64,000 nucleotides of DNA from Pluralibacter sp. UBA7423 (GCA_002470465.1 DKMD01000022.1:141901-205900), one strand, 5' to 3'. Numbered from the stretch's first letter, positions 44,326 through 58,676 are shown. Program-made: numbers and translations. Notes: generated by a model not told the origin, from the letters alone.

Positions 44326-45483
44326 ATGCGCCGTCCAGTTAAAGGATATCACCAGTCTACGGAAATCAGGCGTTCATATGAAATTCTGCCTTTACAGGGC
44401 GTGTGGACGTGGCTTACGGGAAAAGAGCTGCCAGAGCGCAAGCCTCTCTGGCAAAGCAGCTCAACCGAAATGGTAATGTGGTCACTAAGCTGGGTAGCAT
44501 TGGGCGTAGCGCTGACCACACTTTCTGCAATGCACATTCAAAACACCGCCGGACAAATCCTCTGCTGGCTGGTTGGCGCGCTTTTTTCCGTTTCCGGCGC
44601 CCGCTACATCGTGGCAACCATTATTCACCATGGCGTCCACGGTCATCTGTATAAATCGCAGAAGGTGAATAAGGCACTGTGCGAAGTCCTGTCGACCCTG
44701 TTTATCGTTCAGCCTTATGAGTCCTATCGCCAGTTCCACGTTTACGAACACCATGGCCGCGAGTTTTCTACCTTCGAGGATAAAGATCTGGCGGCGATTT
44801 ATCAGCTCGGTTTCACGCCCGGCAAAACGAAACCCGCGCTGTACGCCCGCCTGCTGCTGACGTTAATCAGCCCGAAATTCCATCTGGTGTTTTTGTATGG
44901 CCGGGTGAAATCCAACCTGGTTGGCGTGCCGTTTTATCGTCTGATAATGACGCTGGTTTGGTTCGCCACGCTGGGTGTGCTGGGCTACTTCGCGGGCCCG
45001 CTCGGCACGCTCCTGATTCTGCTGATGCCTTTTATTGTGCTTTACCAGATGGCCTCGCTGATGCATCTGCTGACGGAGCACGTGTGGCGAGTACGTCAGG
45101 AAGGAGAGTCGGTGCGCGACAGCCATATCAATAACTGCCTGGCACGATTCTGCGGCTCGAAGTGCCCGCCCGATTTCAGCGTTAAGCATTGGGGGCACTG
45201 GGGCCAGTGGGTTGCAATGCACCTGTTTGTGCACCTGCCCTGCCGAATGCTGTTTGTCCAGGGCTCTCTGGTCTGCCACGACTGGCATCACCGCCATGGC
45301 AGCGTGCGTCAGTGGTATGACTATGCCCGCCTGCGTGAGTTACACGCGCAGAAACTATCCGCTCAGGAACGTTATGACTACATCGATATCTGGGGTGTGC
45401 ATAACGCGCTGGATTATGTGCTCAACTCGCTGAGCGAGTCGCCTGAAATTGAAATCGATACCCTGGCCTATCGACTGAATTAA
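44326..45483 (+). CDS. Membrane fatty acid desaturase
   Basis: A 385-residue integral membrane di-iron protein. Three histidine clusters mark the desaturase family: HHGVHGH (about residue 101), HVYEHHGREF (about 138) and HDWHHRHG (about 318), with four or so helices between. Acyl substrate and position are unknown. Start is the ATG at 44326 with GGGAG before it. It is 18 bases after azlD and may be co-transcribed with it. E. coli makes its unsaturated fatty acids by FabA/FabB and has no such enzyme. Confidence 0.85.
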   Translation: MRRPVKGYHQSTEIRRSYEILPLQGVWTWLTGKELPERKPLWQSSSTEMVMWSLSWVALGVALTTLSAMHIQNTAGQILCWLVGALFSVSGARYIVATIIHHGVHGHLYKSQKVNKALCEVLSTLFIVQPYESYRQFHVYEHHGREFSTFEDKDLAAIYQLGFTPGKTKPALYARLLLTLISPKFHLVFLYGRVKSNLVGVPFYRLIMTLVWFATLGVLGYFAGPLGTLLILLMPFIVLYQMASLMHLLTEHVWRVRQEGESVRDSHINNCLARFCGSKCPPDFSVKHWGHWGQWVAMHLFVHLPCRMLFVQGSLVCHDWHHRHGSVRQWYDYARLRELHAQKLSAQERYDYIDIWGVHNALDYVLNSLSESPEIEIDTLAYRLN

Positions 45484-45559
45484 CCCTGTGTCTGAATTAG
45501 TGCCTTTGGCCTTTTGGTCGCTGGCATTAACCCCTGGTGTTGTTAATGGTCATTGACCG

Positions 45560-45602
45560 CCCGATCGTCAGAGCGTATACGGCTGACGATCGGGATTTTT
45601 TT
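45560..45602 (+). terminator. Terminator after the desaturase gene
   Basis: A perfect 12-bp stem, CCCGATCGTCAG/CTGACGATCGGG, around an 11-base loop is followed by ATTTTTTT. Plus-strand orientation. Confidence 0.92.
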
Positions 45603-45616
45603 CGCCTGAAAACGGC

Positions 45617-46276
45617 TTAAACCTTCCCGACGTAAAGATAAATCGCCAGGAAATGGCACACGCTCCCACCGAGTACGAAGCCATGCCAGATGGCGTGATT
45701 GTATGGGATGCGCTTGCAGACGTAGAAAATCACCCCCAGCGAATAGACTACTCCGCCTGCCGCCAGCAGCGTAACGCCACCGACCGAAAGCTTCACCGCC
45801 AGCTGATACACCACGATCAGCGATAACCAGCCCATCGTGAGATAGGTCACCAGCGACAGAATTTTAAAGCGATGTGCAATAGTCAGCTTAAACAGGATCC
45901 CGAGCAGCGCCAGGCTCCAGATAACAATCATTAATCCGCGCGCCAGCGCTGAATCCAGCCCGACCAGCAGAAACGGCGTATACGTTCCTGCAATCAGCAG
46001 ATAGATAGCGCAGTGGTCGAATTTTTTCAGCCACAGCTTGGCCCGCTGATACGGCACCGCATGGTACAGCGTCGAGGCCAGAAACAGCAGGATCATACTG
46101 CCGCCGTACAGGCTGTAGCTGGTAATCGCCATAGCGTTGGCGTTTGCATCCACCGCCTGAACCAGCAGTAAAACAAGACCAACGATCCCGAACACCAGCC
46201 CGATACCGTGGCTGATGCTGTTGGCGATTTCCTCCGCCGGTGAGTAACCCTGTGCAATGAGTGGTTTGCTAACCAT
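45617..46276 (-). CDS. trhA: TrhA (YqfA), hemolysin III-family membrane protein
   Basis: A 219-residue seven-helix protein of the PAQR/hemolysin III family, same length as E. coli YqfA. The conserved HGIGLVFG (helix 1), STLYHAVP and the C-terminal [17 protein letters not shown] histidines are present. TrhA is reported to affect membrane energetics and lipid homeostasis in E. coli. Confidence 0.92.
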   Translation of the reverse strand: MVSKPLIAQGYSPAEEIANSISHGIGLVFGIVGLVLLLVQAVDANANAMAITSYSLYGGSMILLFLASTLYHAVPYQRAKLWLKKFDHCAIYLLIAGTYTPFLLVGLDSALARGLMIVIWSLALLGILFKLTIAHRFKILSLVTYLTMGWLSLIVVYQLAVKLSVGGVTLLAAGGVVYSLGVIFYVCKRIPYNHAIWHGFVLGGSVCHFLAIYLYVGKV

Positions 46277-46433
46277 GCTGAGCTCCGAAAGGAAAAGTCG
46301 TTAACGCATCACTAGCCTAACTGAGAATGATTCCAGTGAACACCTGTTCGCTAAAATAAAAATACATCTAACAACAATCATTTTTAAATCAGAAAGTTAT
46401 AGTTAATTTTCGCCTCACAGATGTTTCTTAAAA

Positions 46434-46745
46434 TCAAATGCGCTCGAATTCAATCACATAGAACTGCTGCTGGCCCGGGTAGATTTCGGCTATCACCGAT
46501 TTCAGCTCCGTCAACGTCATATTCTCCTGCTGCGCATGCTGCTGCGTCAGCGTATCCATCGTGACCTGCGAAGTAGCCGTCACCCGAATGGTGCAAAAAT
46601 AGCCATCGTCCTCAAAGCGGCCCACCCGTAACACATCTCCGGCCTTAAAGTGCGATTCACTGGCATCGCGAAGCGTGATGGTTTTACGCCCGGCCAGAAT
46701 GTCTTCCTGAAAGCGCTGAAAAAAAGTGATGTCGTTCGGGGCCAT
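46434..46745 (-). CDS. yqfB: YqfB, N4-acetylcytidine amidohydrolase (ASCH domain)
   Basis: A 103-residue ASCH-fold enzyme, same length as E. coli YqfB. It hydrolyses N4-acetylcytidine to cytidine and acetate. [22 protein letters not shown] carries the catalytic Lys (GRK) and Thr; the family Glu is near residue 74. Confidence 0.93.
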   Translation of the reverse strand: MAPNDITFFQRFQEDILAGRKTITLRDASESHFKAGDVLRVGRFEDDGYFCTIRVTATSQVTMDTLTQQHAQQENMTLTELKSVIAEIYPGQQQFYVIEFERI

Positions 46746-46777
46746 GATATGATTCCTGTATTGAATTTGCCGGATGA

Positions 46778-47524
46778 GTGCCTGCCAACGTGAGCCTTTT
46801 TTCCCACGCCGCCATCGCCAGTCTCAACAATCTTGAGATGATGGTCTACCAGTATGTTATTAAAAACCGTGACAAAGTCATGTATATGACGATTCGCGAA
46901 CTGGCGGACGCGGCGGGTGTCTCGACCACCACGGTGCTGCGCTTCTGCCGGAAGCTAAGCTGTGAAGGCTATTCTGAATTTCGCGTTCGCTTTAAGCTTT
47001 ATCTGGAACAAAATGACACGCAGCAAAGTAACGTTGCTGCCAGTGAAATGATCAGCTTTTTCAAAAGTATTAATAATGATGAGTTTGATAAACTGATTGA
47101 TGACACCGTTGATATTATTCTGGCGTCGGAACGCATTATTTTTGTCGGCGCGGGCACCTCGGGTGCGTTAGCCAAATATGGCGCACGATTTTTCTCAAAC
47201 GTTGGGAAATTCAGTAACCATATTGACGACCCTTATTTTCCCGTGACGAATGACATGGCCAAAAATGCGCTGGCAATTGTGCTTTCCGTTTCCGGGGAAA
47301 CGGAAGAGATCCTGCGCTTCGCCGGTCAGTTCAGTCTTCACCGCTGCAAGGTGCTCTCCATCACCAGCCACGAGCACTCCCGACTGGCAAAACTTGCCGA
47401 CTATAATATCTCCTGGCATATATCACCGGTTCGCATCGGTGGCGTTTACGATATTACAACGCAAATTCCTGTCATTTATATTCTCGAGACCCTCGGACGA
47501 AAACTGGCGAAGAAACTGGCATAA
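46778..47524 (+). CDS. RpiR/MurR-family regulator, probably of bglA
   Basis: A 248-residue regulator: N-terminal helix-turn-helix ([21 protein letters not shown]) and C-terminal SIS sugar-phosphate domain ([32 protein letters not shown]). It is 119 bases before bglA on the same strand, so it likely senses a phosphorylated beta-glucoside or related sugar and controls bglA. The GTG at 46778 and another at 46790 are both possible starts; neither has a good site. Not present beside bglA in K-12. Confidence 0.85.
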   Translation: MPANVSLFSHAAIASLNNLEMMVYQYVIKNRDKVMYMTIRELADAAGVSTTTVLRFCRKLSCEGYSEFRVRFKLYLEQNDTQQSNVAASEMISFFKSINNDEFDKLIDDTVDIILASERIIFVGAGTSGALAKYGARFFSNVGKFSNHIDDPYFPVTNDMAKNALAIVLSVSGETEEILRFAGQFSLHRCKVLSITSHEHSRLAKLADYNISWHISPVRIGGVYDITTQIPVIYILETLGRKLAKKLA

Positions 47525-47568
47525 AAAAACGCCCTGTTTTTCGGATGTAACAAGTTACCTGCGGGTGA

Positions 47569-49077
<1,509 letters not shown>

Positions 49078-49082
49078 TTTTT

Positions 49083-49196
49083 GCCGGATGGCGGTGTAAA
49101 CACCTTATCCGGCCTACGGATACGGGTATGCCGGGCGGCGCTACGCTTGCACCGGCCTACAAAATTGTAGGCCCGGTAAGCTGAGCGCCACCGGGC
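49083..49196. repeat. REP/BIME cluster between bglA and ygfF
   Basis: Several REP units in alternating orientation fill the gap between the convergent genes: GCCGGATGGCGG...TTATCCGGCCTAC, then GCCGGGCGGCGCTACGCTTG...CCGGCCTAC, then GTAGGCCCGGTAAGC...GCCACCGGGC. Confidence 0.85.
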
Positions 49197-49198
49197 AT

Positions 49199-49942
49199 TT
49201 ATTTCCCGCCTGCCATTTCGATAAAGCTTCCCGTCACGTAAGAAGCTTTCTCACTCAGCAGCCAGACGATAGCCTGCGCCACCTCTTCCGGCTGTCCGCC
49301 GCGCTGCATCGGCAGCATCGACTTCACGCGATCGACTCGGCCAGGCTCTCCGCCAGACGCATGCATTTCGGTATAAATCAGGCCCGGGCGCACGCAGTTG
49401 ACGCGGATCCCCTGCGCCGCCACCTCAAGCGCCAGCCCCGTCGTCAGCGTATCGACCGCGCCTTTGGAAGCCGCATAATCGACATACTCAAACGGTGCAC
49501 CCAGCCGCGATGCAGCGGAAGAGACGTTCACAATCGCCCCGCCTTTCCCGCCGTGCTTATGGGACATTCGCTTCACCGCTTCACGGCAGCAAAGAAAATA
49601 GCCGGTGACGTTCGTCGCCAGTACATGGTTGATGCGCTCGGCTGTGAGGTTTTCGATAGTGCTTTGCTGAAAAAGGATCCCGGCGTTGTTGACCAGCGCG
49701 GTCAGCGGTTCGCCTTCTCTGTCTAGCGTTTCGAACAGCGTGACGACCTGCGATTCATCGCTGATATCCGCCCGCACGGCTAACGCTTTTCCACCGATTT
49801 CGACAATCTCATTCACCACCTGCGTGGCAGCTTTGATGTTGTGATGATAGTTCACTGCGACGGTGTAGCCTTCCTGCGCCAGCTGTAGCGCCGTCGCCCT
49901 GCCGATGCCCCGGCTCGCGCCGGTGACCAGTGCTATACCCAT
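49199..49942 (-). CDS. ygfF: YgfF, short-chain dehydrogenase/reductase
   Basis: A 247-residue SDR, same length as E. coli YgfF. NAD(P)-binding TGASRGIGRATAL at the N-terminus, structural NNAG at about residue 87, and catalytic YAASKGA. Substrate unknown. Lies between bglA and gcvP as in K-12. Confidence 0.9.
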   Translation of the reverse strand: MGIALVTGASRGIGRATALQLAQEGYTVAVNYHHNIKAATQVVNEIVEIGGKALAVRADISDESQVVTLFETLDREGEPLTALVNNAGILFQQSTIENLTAERINHVLATNVTGYFLCCREAVKRMSHKHGGKGGAIVNVSSAASRLGAPFEYVDYAASKGAVDTLTTGLALEVAAQGIRVNCVRPGLIYTEMHASGGEPGRVDRVKSMLPMQRGGQPEEVAQAIVWLLSEKASYVTGSFIEMAGGK

Positions 49943-49956
49943 TCTTTTCTCCCAAT

Positions 49957-49990
49957 AAAAAAGCCGGGTGGCGGCTTCGCCTTACCCGGC
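49957..49990 (-). terminator. REP-like terminator after gcvP
   Basis: The minus strand has CCGGGTAAGGCG AAG CCGCCACCCGG then CTTTTTT. A REP-type palindrome with a U tract, downstream of the gcv operon and upstream of ygfF, probably ends gcvTHP transcription. Confidence 0.75.
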
Positions 49991-50012
49991 CTACAGTACT
50001 ACACCAGCCCGA

Positions 50013-52886
<2,874 letters not shown>

Positions 52887-52936
52887 GAGCGAAGGTTCCT
52901 GGAACGTGCGGTGAATCGGTGATTCTGAAATGAACT

Positions 52937-53050
52937 GCCCGGCGGCGCTGGCGCTTACCGGGCCTACATACAAACCGGGCCTACAAAGTCTGGTGACGCT
53001 GACGCATTCCCGGCTACCGTAGGCCGGATAAACGCAGTGCCATCCGGCAC
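52937..53050. repeat. REP cluster between gcvH and gcvP
   Basis: GCCCGGCGGCGCTGGCGCTTACCGGGCCTAC, a partial unit, and GGCTACCGTAGGCCGGATAAACGCAGTGCCATCCGGCA lie inside the gcv operon. Intra-operon REP elements can set differential mRNA stability between gcvH and gcvP. Confidence 0.85.
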
Positions 53051-53054
53051 AGTT

Positions 53055-53444
53055 TTACTCGTCTTCTAACAGCGCTTCGTACGCCGAGGCGTCCAGCAAA
53101 GCAGCCACTTCGCCTTCGTCGCTGGCTTTGATTTTGAAGATCCAGCCTGCGGCATACGGCTCGCTGTTGACCAGCTCAGGAGAATCGCTCAGCTCGTCGT
53201 TGACGGCCACGATTTCGCCGCTGATTGGGGCATAGATATCGGACGCCGCTTTTACGGATTCCGCCACGGCGCAGTCATCGCCTGCGGAAACGGTTTTACC
53301 CACTTCCGGCAGATCGACAAACACCATGTCGCCGAGCAGCTCCTGTGCGTGCTCGGTAATGCCCACGGTGTAAGAGCCATCGGCCTCTTTACGCAGCCAT
53401 TCGTGTTCTTTGCTGTATTTCAGTTCGGCAGGTACATTGCTCAT
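53055..53444 (-). CDS. gcvH: Glycine cleavage H-protein
   Basis: A 129-residue lipoyl carrier. The lipoylated lysine lies in [20 protein letters not shown] (Lys near 65), and the fold matches E. coli GcvH in length. Middle gene of gcvTHP. Confidence 0.97.
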   Translation of the reverse strand: MSNVPAELKYSKEHEWLRKEADGSYTVGITEHAQELLGDMVFVDLPEVGKTVSAGDDCAVAESVKAASDIYAPISGEIVAVNDELSDSPELVNSEPYAAGWIFKIKASDEGEVAALLDASAYEALLEDE

Positions 53445-53472
53445 TCACATTTCTCCAGAAAAAAATAATCGA

Positions 53473-54567
53473 TTACACAACGGCTTTACCGTTGCGTACA
53501 AAAACAGGTTTGGTCACTTTGACCGGCATTTCACGGTTGCGAATTTGCACCACGGCGGTTTCACCAATGTCCGCAGCCACGCGGGCCAGCGCAATGCTGT
53601 AGCCGAGCGTTGGAGAGAAGGTGCCGCTGGTGATAATGCCTTCATGCTGGTTGCCCTGAGCATCCGTAAAACGTACCGGCAGCTCGCCGCGCAGCACGCC
53701 TTTCTCGGTCATCACCAGACCCACCAGCTTTTCGGTGCCGTGCTCGCGTTGCGACTCCAGCGCCTCGCGGCCGATAAAATCACGCGCCTCCGGTTCCCAG
53801 GCGATGGTCCAGCCCATGTTGGCCGCCAGTGGAGAAATGCCTTCGTCCATCTCCTGCCCGTAAAGGTTCATGCCAGCTTCCAGACGCAGCGTATCGCGCG
53901 CGCCCAGACCACAAGGCTTGACGCCGGTTTCCACCAGCGCATGCCAGAACTCAGCCGCTTTTTCATTGGGCAGCGCAATTTCATAACCAGCTTCACCGGT
54001 GTAGCCCGTTGTCGCGACAAACAGATCCCCTGCCTGTACGCCAAAGAACGGCTTCATGCCTTCCACCGCTTTACGCTGCTCATCGCTGAACAGGCTGGCG
54101 GCTTTCGCCTGCGCGTCCGGCCCCTGAACGGCAATCAGCGCCAGGTCATCACGCACGGTGATTTCCACACCGTACGGCTCAGCGTGCTGGGTGATCCAGG
54201 CGAGGTCTTTTTCGCGGGTAGCAGAGTTCACCACGAGGCGGAAATAGTCTTCAGTGAGGAAGTAAACGATCAAATCGTCGATAACCCCGGCGGAGGCATT
54301 GAGCATGCCGGTGTAGAGCGCTTTGCCAGGCTGGGTAAGTTTGGCTACGTCGTTTGCCAGCAGATAGCGCAGGAACTCGCGGGTACGGCTGCCGTGCAGA
54401 TCGACAATCGTCATGTGAGAAACATCAAACATGCCGGCGCCGGTGCGCACTGCATGGTGCTCATCAATCTGCGAGCCATAGTGCAGCGGCATCATCCAGC
54501 CGTGGAAGTCCACCATGCGCGCGCCACACAGCGTGTGTTGTTCATACAAAGGCGTCTGTTGAGCCAT
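53473..54567 (-). CDS. gcvT: Aminomethyltransferase, T-protein
   Basis: A 364-residue enzyme that moves the aminomethyl carbon to tetrahydrofolate, giving 5,10-methylene-THF and ammonia. Conserved [14 protein letters not shown], the folate Asp in [11 protein letters not shown] and [10 protein letters not shown] are present. Start at [12 protein letters not shown], matching E. coli (364 aa). It is first in gcvTHP, with about 420 bases of control region upstream. Confidence 0.97.
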   Translation of the reverse strand: MAQQTPLYEQHTLCGARMVDFHGWMMPLHYGSQIDEHHAVRTGAGMFDVSHMTIVDLHGSRTREFLRYLLANDVAKLTQPGKALYTGMLNASAGVIDDLIVYFLTEDYFRLVVNSATREKDLAWITQHAEPYGVEITVRDDLALIAVQGPDAQAKAASLFSDEQRKAVEGMKPFFGVQAGDLFVATTGYTGEAGYEIALPNEKAAEFWHALVETGVKPCGLGARDTLRLEAGMNLYGQEMDEGISPLAANMGWTIAWEPEARDFIGREALESQREHGTEKLVGLVMTEKGVLRGELPVRFTDAQGNQHEGIITSGTFSPTLGYSIALARVAADIGETAVVQIRNREMPVKVTKPVFVRNGKAVV

Positions 54568-54656
54568 CTTGTCCTCATCGAATAAGCGGGGCAGTTGCAG
54601 CTTTGTGGACGCCAACGCGGCCACGAAGCCGGACATCGACGCCCATCCAGGCATCG

Positions 54657-54672
54657 ACGCAAACGTTCTCTT
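54657..54672. promoter_or_regulatory. PurR-like box in the gcvT leader
   Basis: ACGCAAACGTTCTCTT differs from the PurR consensus (ACGCAAACGTTTTCNT) at one defined base. PurR represses gcvTHP in E. coli, and the box is about 90 bases before the start codon. Confidence 0.75.
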
Positions 54673-54789
54673 TTGCCTGACGTTACCACTGAAAACCGCG
54701 GTAAACCATAAGGGAAAGCCATCCATCAGATTAGCTTATGACCAAAAAGAGCCGAAAACATAACAGAACGATCGACTGCTTTTCTGCGA

Positions 54790-54797
54790 CTAATGCC
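54790..54797. promoter_or_regulatory. GcvA-like CTAAT element (near site)
   Basis: CTAATGCC. GcvA-binding sites in the E. coli gcvT promoter contain 5'-CTAAT-3'. A second copy starts at 54900, 110 bases away. Confidence 0.45.
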
Positions 54798-54899
54798 ACA
54801 TAAAATTAACATTTAGCCATATGGTTTGGTACAAGGTGATATTTACTGCGGAAAATTGGGCTGATTTTCCGTAGTCGCATTTTCATGACATGAATAAAA

Positions 54900-54907
54900 C
54901 TAATGCG
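54900..54907. promoter_or_regulatory. GcvA-like CTAAT element (far site)
   Basis: CTAATGCG, in the AT-rich distal part. Same reasoning as for the near site; a five-base core is weak evidence alone. Confidence 0.4.
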
Positions 54908-54986
54908 AAATAGGACGTGAAATTAGATTATTTCAAATGAGGTGAGGAGACCCGGCCCTGTGGCCGGGTTGAGAAGTGTGACCGGC

Positions 54987-56189
54987 TTAACGTAACCAGT
55001 CAGGAAGATCGTTGAGACCCATCGCCTGACGGATCAGCTGCGGCTTGACGCCCGGCAGCGTATCGGCAAGCTTGAGACCGATATCACGCAGCAGCTTTTT
55101 GGCAGGATTAGCACCTGCAAACAGCTCACGGAAGCCCTGCATGCCAGCGAGCATCAGCGCGGCGCTGTGCTTGCGGCTGCGCTCATAGCGGCGCAGGTAG
55201 AAGTGCTGGCCGAAATCTTTCCCCTGCGCATGCAGGCGACGGATCTCATCAATGAGCTCCGCGGCATCCATAAAGCCCAGGTTAACGCCCTGCCCGGCCA
55301 GCGGATGAATGGTATGAGCTGCATCGCCAACCAGCGCCAGACGGTGAGCGGCAAACTGGCGCGCATAGCGCCCGGTCAGCGGAAAGACCTGACGTTCGCT
55401 TTCCACTTCGCAAAGCCCAAGGCGATTATCAAAGGCCACGTTCAGCGCCTGATTAAACGTGGCTTCGTCGGCCTGCTGCATTTTTGCGGCTTCTTCCGGC
55501 GACAGCGACCAGACGATGGAGCACAGCTGCGGATCGCTGAGCGGCAGGAAGGCCAGAATACCCTCGCCGTGAAACGCCTGGCGAGCCACTGCCTGATGCG
55601 GCTCGGCGGTGCGAATGGTCGCCACCAGCGCGTGGTGACGGTAATCCCATGAGGTCAGCGGAATATCCGCTTTGTTACGCAGCCAGGAGCTAGCGCCGTC
55701 CGCGCCGATGACCAGTTTCGCCGTCAGCATATTGCCATCTTTCAGCGTGAGGAAGGCTTCGTTTTCACCCCAGACGACCTGCGCCAGTTCGGCGGGCGAC
55801 ATCAGCGTAATATCTTTGCTCTTTTGCGCTTTACGCCACAGCGCATGGTGGATCACGCCGTTTTCAATGATGTGCCCTAAATGGCTGTAGCCAAGGCTTT
55901 CTCCATCAAACTCGATACGCCCGAAGCTGTCACGATCCCAGACTTCCATTCCGTGGTAACAGCGGGTGCGTTCAGCCAGAATGTCATTCCAGACGTCAAG
56001 GCGCGCAAGCAGTTTTTCACTGGCCGCATTAATAGCGGAAACGCGAAGCTGAGGAGCTGAGTCAGCGGCGACGGGCTGAGGCTGGTGCTGCTCAATGACC
56101 GCCACGCGCAGCCCGCTGCCCTGTAGACCGCAAGCCACCGCAAGACCGACCATGCCTCCGCCCACGATAGCGATATCAACACTTTGCAC
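54987..56189 (-). CDS. ubiI: 2-polyprenylphenol 6-hydroxylase UbiI (VisC)
   Basis: A 400-residue FAD monooxygenase that adds the C5 hydroxyl in ubiquinone synthesis under air. The ADP-binding IVGGGMVGLAVACGLQGSG is N-terminal, and the second FAD motif LVGDAAHTIHPLAGQGVNLGF near residue 290. Same length as E. coli UbiI. It is 10 bases after ubiH in the operon ygfB-pepP-ubiH-ubiI. Confidence 0.96.
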   Translation of the reverse strand: MQSVDIAIVGGGMVGLAVACGLQGSGLRVAVIEQHQPQPVAADSAPQLRVSAINAASEKLLARLDVWNDILAERTRCYHGMEVWDRDSFGRIEFDGESLGYSHLGHIIENGVIHHALWRKAQKSKDITLMSPAELAQVVWGENEAFLTLKDGNMLTAKLVIGADGASSWLRNKADIPLTSWDYRHHALVATIRTAEPHQAVARQAFHGEGILAFLPLSDPQLCSIVWSLSPEEAAKMQQADEATFNQALNVAFDNRLGLCEVESERQVFPLTGRYARQFAAHRLALVGDAAHTIHPLAGQGVNLGFMDAAELIDEIRRLHAQGKDFGQHFYLRRYERSRKHSAALMLAGMQGFRELFAGANPAKKLLRDIGLKLADTLPGVKPQLIRQAMGLNDLPDWLR

Positions 56190-56199
56190 TGAAAACTCC

Positions 56200-57366
56200 T
56201 TATCTCGCTACCTGACCCAGGGTACGCTGCGCCAGCGCATCGCGCGCCGGAGTGAATAATTCCATTGCCATCAAGCCTATATTTCGCCCGGCCACCAGCG
56301 GAGCCCAGCGATTGGCGAAGAGATGAACCAGACCGTCGGTGACGCCGATGGTCGCGTTTTTATCGTTTGTTCTGCGCTGTTGATAGCTGCTTAGCAGCGC
56401 ATAGTCACCCGGATCGCTCGCCCGGGCCAGCATTTCTGCCAGCGACATGACATCGCGCAGGCCCAGGTTAAAGCCCTGACCGGCAATCGGATGCAGCGTT
56501 TGTGCAGCGTTTCCCACCAGCGCCACGCGGTGTGATACCGAACGCTGAGCGGTGGATAACGTGAGCGGATACGCGTTACGGCCGCCCGCAAGCGTGATAC
56601 GCCCCAGACGCCAGCCGAACGCCTGCTGAAGCTCATTGCAGAACCGGGCATCGGACCAACCCAGTACTTCGTCGCGCTTATCAAGCGGATGGCACCACAC
56701 CAGCGAACAACGTCCATCAGACATTGGCAGCATCGCCAGCGGGCCGTGTTCGGTGAAACGTTCAAACGCGCGTCCTTCATGAGGCACGGCAGTCGTGACG
56801 TTGGCAATCACCGCCAGCTGTTCGTAAGGCTGCTGTTGCCAGCGAATACCACACTGCTCGCCAAGTGCAGAGCGGGAACCGTCCGCCGCGACCAGCAGTT
56901 GGCCCGTCAGCGTTTGGCCATTATCGAGAGCGACCTCAACGTTTTCCTGAGTGCGGGAGAAGCCGCTGACGCGAGCCGGGCAATGCAGCGTGACGCCCGG
57001 CGCTTTACGAAGCAGGCTAAACAGGCGCTGGCCGACGTCATGCAGTTCCACAACCTGCCCAAGGGCGGGCAGATGGTAATCTTCGGCATCCAGCGTCACG
57101 AATCCTGCATGGCCGCGATCGCTTACGTGAACGGTCCGGATTGGCGTCGCGCAATCGCGGATAGCCTGCCAGATCCCCACTCTCGCCAGCTGCTGGCAGG
57201 TGCCTGCCGCCAGCGCAATTGCCCGGGCATCAAAGCCCGGATGCTGCTGTGAATCGGGCGCAACGGCCTCAATCAGGTGGACCGGCACTTTGCCTGCGCT
57301 GAGATGCGAAATCGCCAGCGCGAGCGTCGCGCCGGTCATACCGCCGCCTACGATAATGACGCTCAT
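56200..57366 (-). CDS. ubiH: 2-octaprenyl-6-methoxyphenol hydroxylase UbiH
   Basis: A 388-residue paralogue of UbiI (C1 hydroxylation of the ubiquinone ring). GGGMTGATLALAISHLSAG at the N-terminus and LVGNAAQTLHPIAGQGFNLGL are the FAD motifs. Its start ATG overlaps the pepP stop by four bases, so the genes are coupled. Confidence 0.96.
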   Translation of the reverse strand: MSVIIVGGGMTGATLALAISHLSAGKVPVHLIEAVAPDSQQHPGFDARAIALAAGTCQQLARVGIWQAIRDCATPIRTVHVSDRGHAGFVTLDAEDYHLPALGQVVELHDVGQRLFSLLRKAPGVTLHCPARVSGFSRTQENVEVALDNGQTLTGQLLVAADGSRSALGEQCGIRWQQQPYEQLAVIANVTTAVPHEGRAFERFTEHGPLAMLPMSDGRCSLVWCHPLDKRDEVLGWSDARFCNELQQAFGWRLGRITLAGGRNAYPLTLSTAQRSVSHRVALVGNAAQTLHPIAGQGFNLGLRDVMSLAEMLARASDPGDYALLSSYQQRRTNDKNATIGVTDGLVHLFANRWAPLVAGRNIGLMAMELFTPARDALAQRTLGQVAR

Positions 57367-58676
57367 GATTGCTGCGCCGACATCAGCGCCTCAATATCGT
57401 CCGCGCGCTTAACGACGCTGGCGGTGAGGTTTTCGTTACCGTTTTCGGTGATGACGATGTCATCTTCGATGCGAATCCCGATGCCCCGGTATTGCTCTGG
57501 TACATCAGCGTCCGGCGCGATGTACAGGCCTGGCTCAACGGTCAGCACCATGCCAGGCTCAAGCACGCGGGAGCGATCCGGACCGTACTCACCGACGTCA
57601 TGAACGTCCATGCCCAGCCAGTGGCTGAGGCCATGCATAAAGAATTTGCGGTGCGCGTTATCGGTAATCAGCCGATCGATATCGCCTTTGAGGATCCCGA
57701 GTTTTACCAGACCGGACACCATGATCCGCACGACTTCGCCGGTGACTTCCTGCATGGACGTGCCTGGACGATAGAGGCTCAGCGCAGCTTCCAGCGATTC
57801 GAGGACGATGTCGTAGATTTCACGTTGTGCCGGGGTGAATTTACCGTTCACCGGGAAAGTACGGGTGATATCCCCGGCGTAGCCGAGATATTCACAGCCC
57901 GCATCGATTAGCACCAGATCGCCATCGCGCAGTTCGGATTCGTTTTCGGTGTAATGCAAAATACAGCCGTTTTCGCCGCCGCCAACGATGGTGTTGTAGG
58001 AAGGATAGCGCGCGCCGTGGCGGTTAAACTCGTGGTGAATTTCACCCTCAAGCTGATACTCAAACATGCCCGGACGGCATTTTTCCATCGCCCGGGTGTG
58101 CGCCAGTGCGGAGATTTCACCGGCGCGGCGCATCACCTCAATTTCTTCCGGTGATTTAAACAGGCGCATTTCGTGCACCAGCGGCCGCCAGTCCACCAGC
58201 GTCGCCGGAGCCTTCAGGTTTTGCCGTGAGCCTTTGCGCAGCTTTTCCAGCGCGTTAAATACGATGGTATCGGCGTATTCGTATTCGCCCTGGGCGTAAT
58301 ACACCGCCTCCAGCCCGTTCAGCAACTGATCAAGCTGTTCGTCAATTTCGCTGAACGCCAGCGCCCGATCCACGCCAAGCCTGGCCGGGGCAGCGTCCTG
58401 GCCGAGGCGACGGCCAAACCATATTTCTGCGGTCAGGTCTCGCACACGGTTGAACAGCACGCTGTGGTTGTGAGTGTCATCACTTTTAATCAGCACCAGC
58501 ACCGCTTCGGGCTCGTTAAAGCCAGTGAAGTAGCTGAAATCGCTGCTTTGACGATAGGGATATTCCGTATCGGCGCTGCGAATGGCTTCCGGCGCGGCAA
58601 AAATCAGCGCCGCGCTGCCCGCTGGCATCTGCGCCAGCAGCTTCTGCCGACGCTGAAGGTATTCCTGCTGAGTCAT
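57363..58676 (-). CDS. pepP: Xaa-Pro aminopeptidase PepP
   Basis: A 437-residue aminopeptidase P removing N-terminal residues before proline. The pita-bread metal ligands are seen: Asp in LIDAGCEYLGYAGDITRTF, HGLSHWLGMDVHDVGEYG, VEPGLYI and GIRIEDDIVI. Start MTQQEYLQRRQK matches E. coli (441 aa). Follows ygfB by 25 bases. Confidence 0.96.
   Translation of the reverse strand: MTQQEYLQRRQKLLAQMPAGSAALIFAAPEAIRSADTEYPYRQSSDFSYFTGFNEPEAVLVLIKSDDTHNHSVLFNRVRDLTAEIWFGRRLGQDAAPARLGVDRALAFSEIDEQLDQLLNGLEAVYYAQGEYEYADTIVFNALEKLRKGSRQNLKAPATLVDWRPLVHEMRLFKSPEEIEVMRRAGEISALAHTRAMEKCRPGMFEYQLEGEIHHEFNRHGARYPSYNTIVGGGENGCILHYTENESELRDGDLVLIDAGCEYLGYAGDITRTFPVNGKFTPAQREIYDIVLESLEAALSLYRPGTSMQEVTGEVVRIMVSGLVKLGILKGDIDRLITDNAHRKFFMHGLSHWLGMDVHDVGEYGPDRSRVLEPGMVLTVEPGLYIAPDADVPEQYRGIGIRIEDDIVITENGNENLTASVVKRADDIEALMSAQQS

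Larger units (their letters stand above)
54568..54986 (-). promoter_or_regulatory. gcvTHP control region
   Basis: The 419-bp gap before gcvT is AT-rich in its distal half, as expected for a GcvA/Lrp-controlled promoter. A PurR-like box and two CTAATGC elements are seen; each is listed separately. A GGCCGGG/CCCGGCC hairpin at about 54952-54971 follows the ubiI stop but has no U tract. Confidence 0.7.

Noticed and set aside
54568..54986. Glycine riboswitch before gcvT
   Set aside because: No tandem aptamer pattern is seen; enterics control gcvTHP by GcvA, GcvR, Lrp and PurR.
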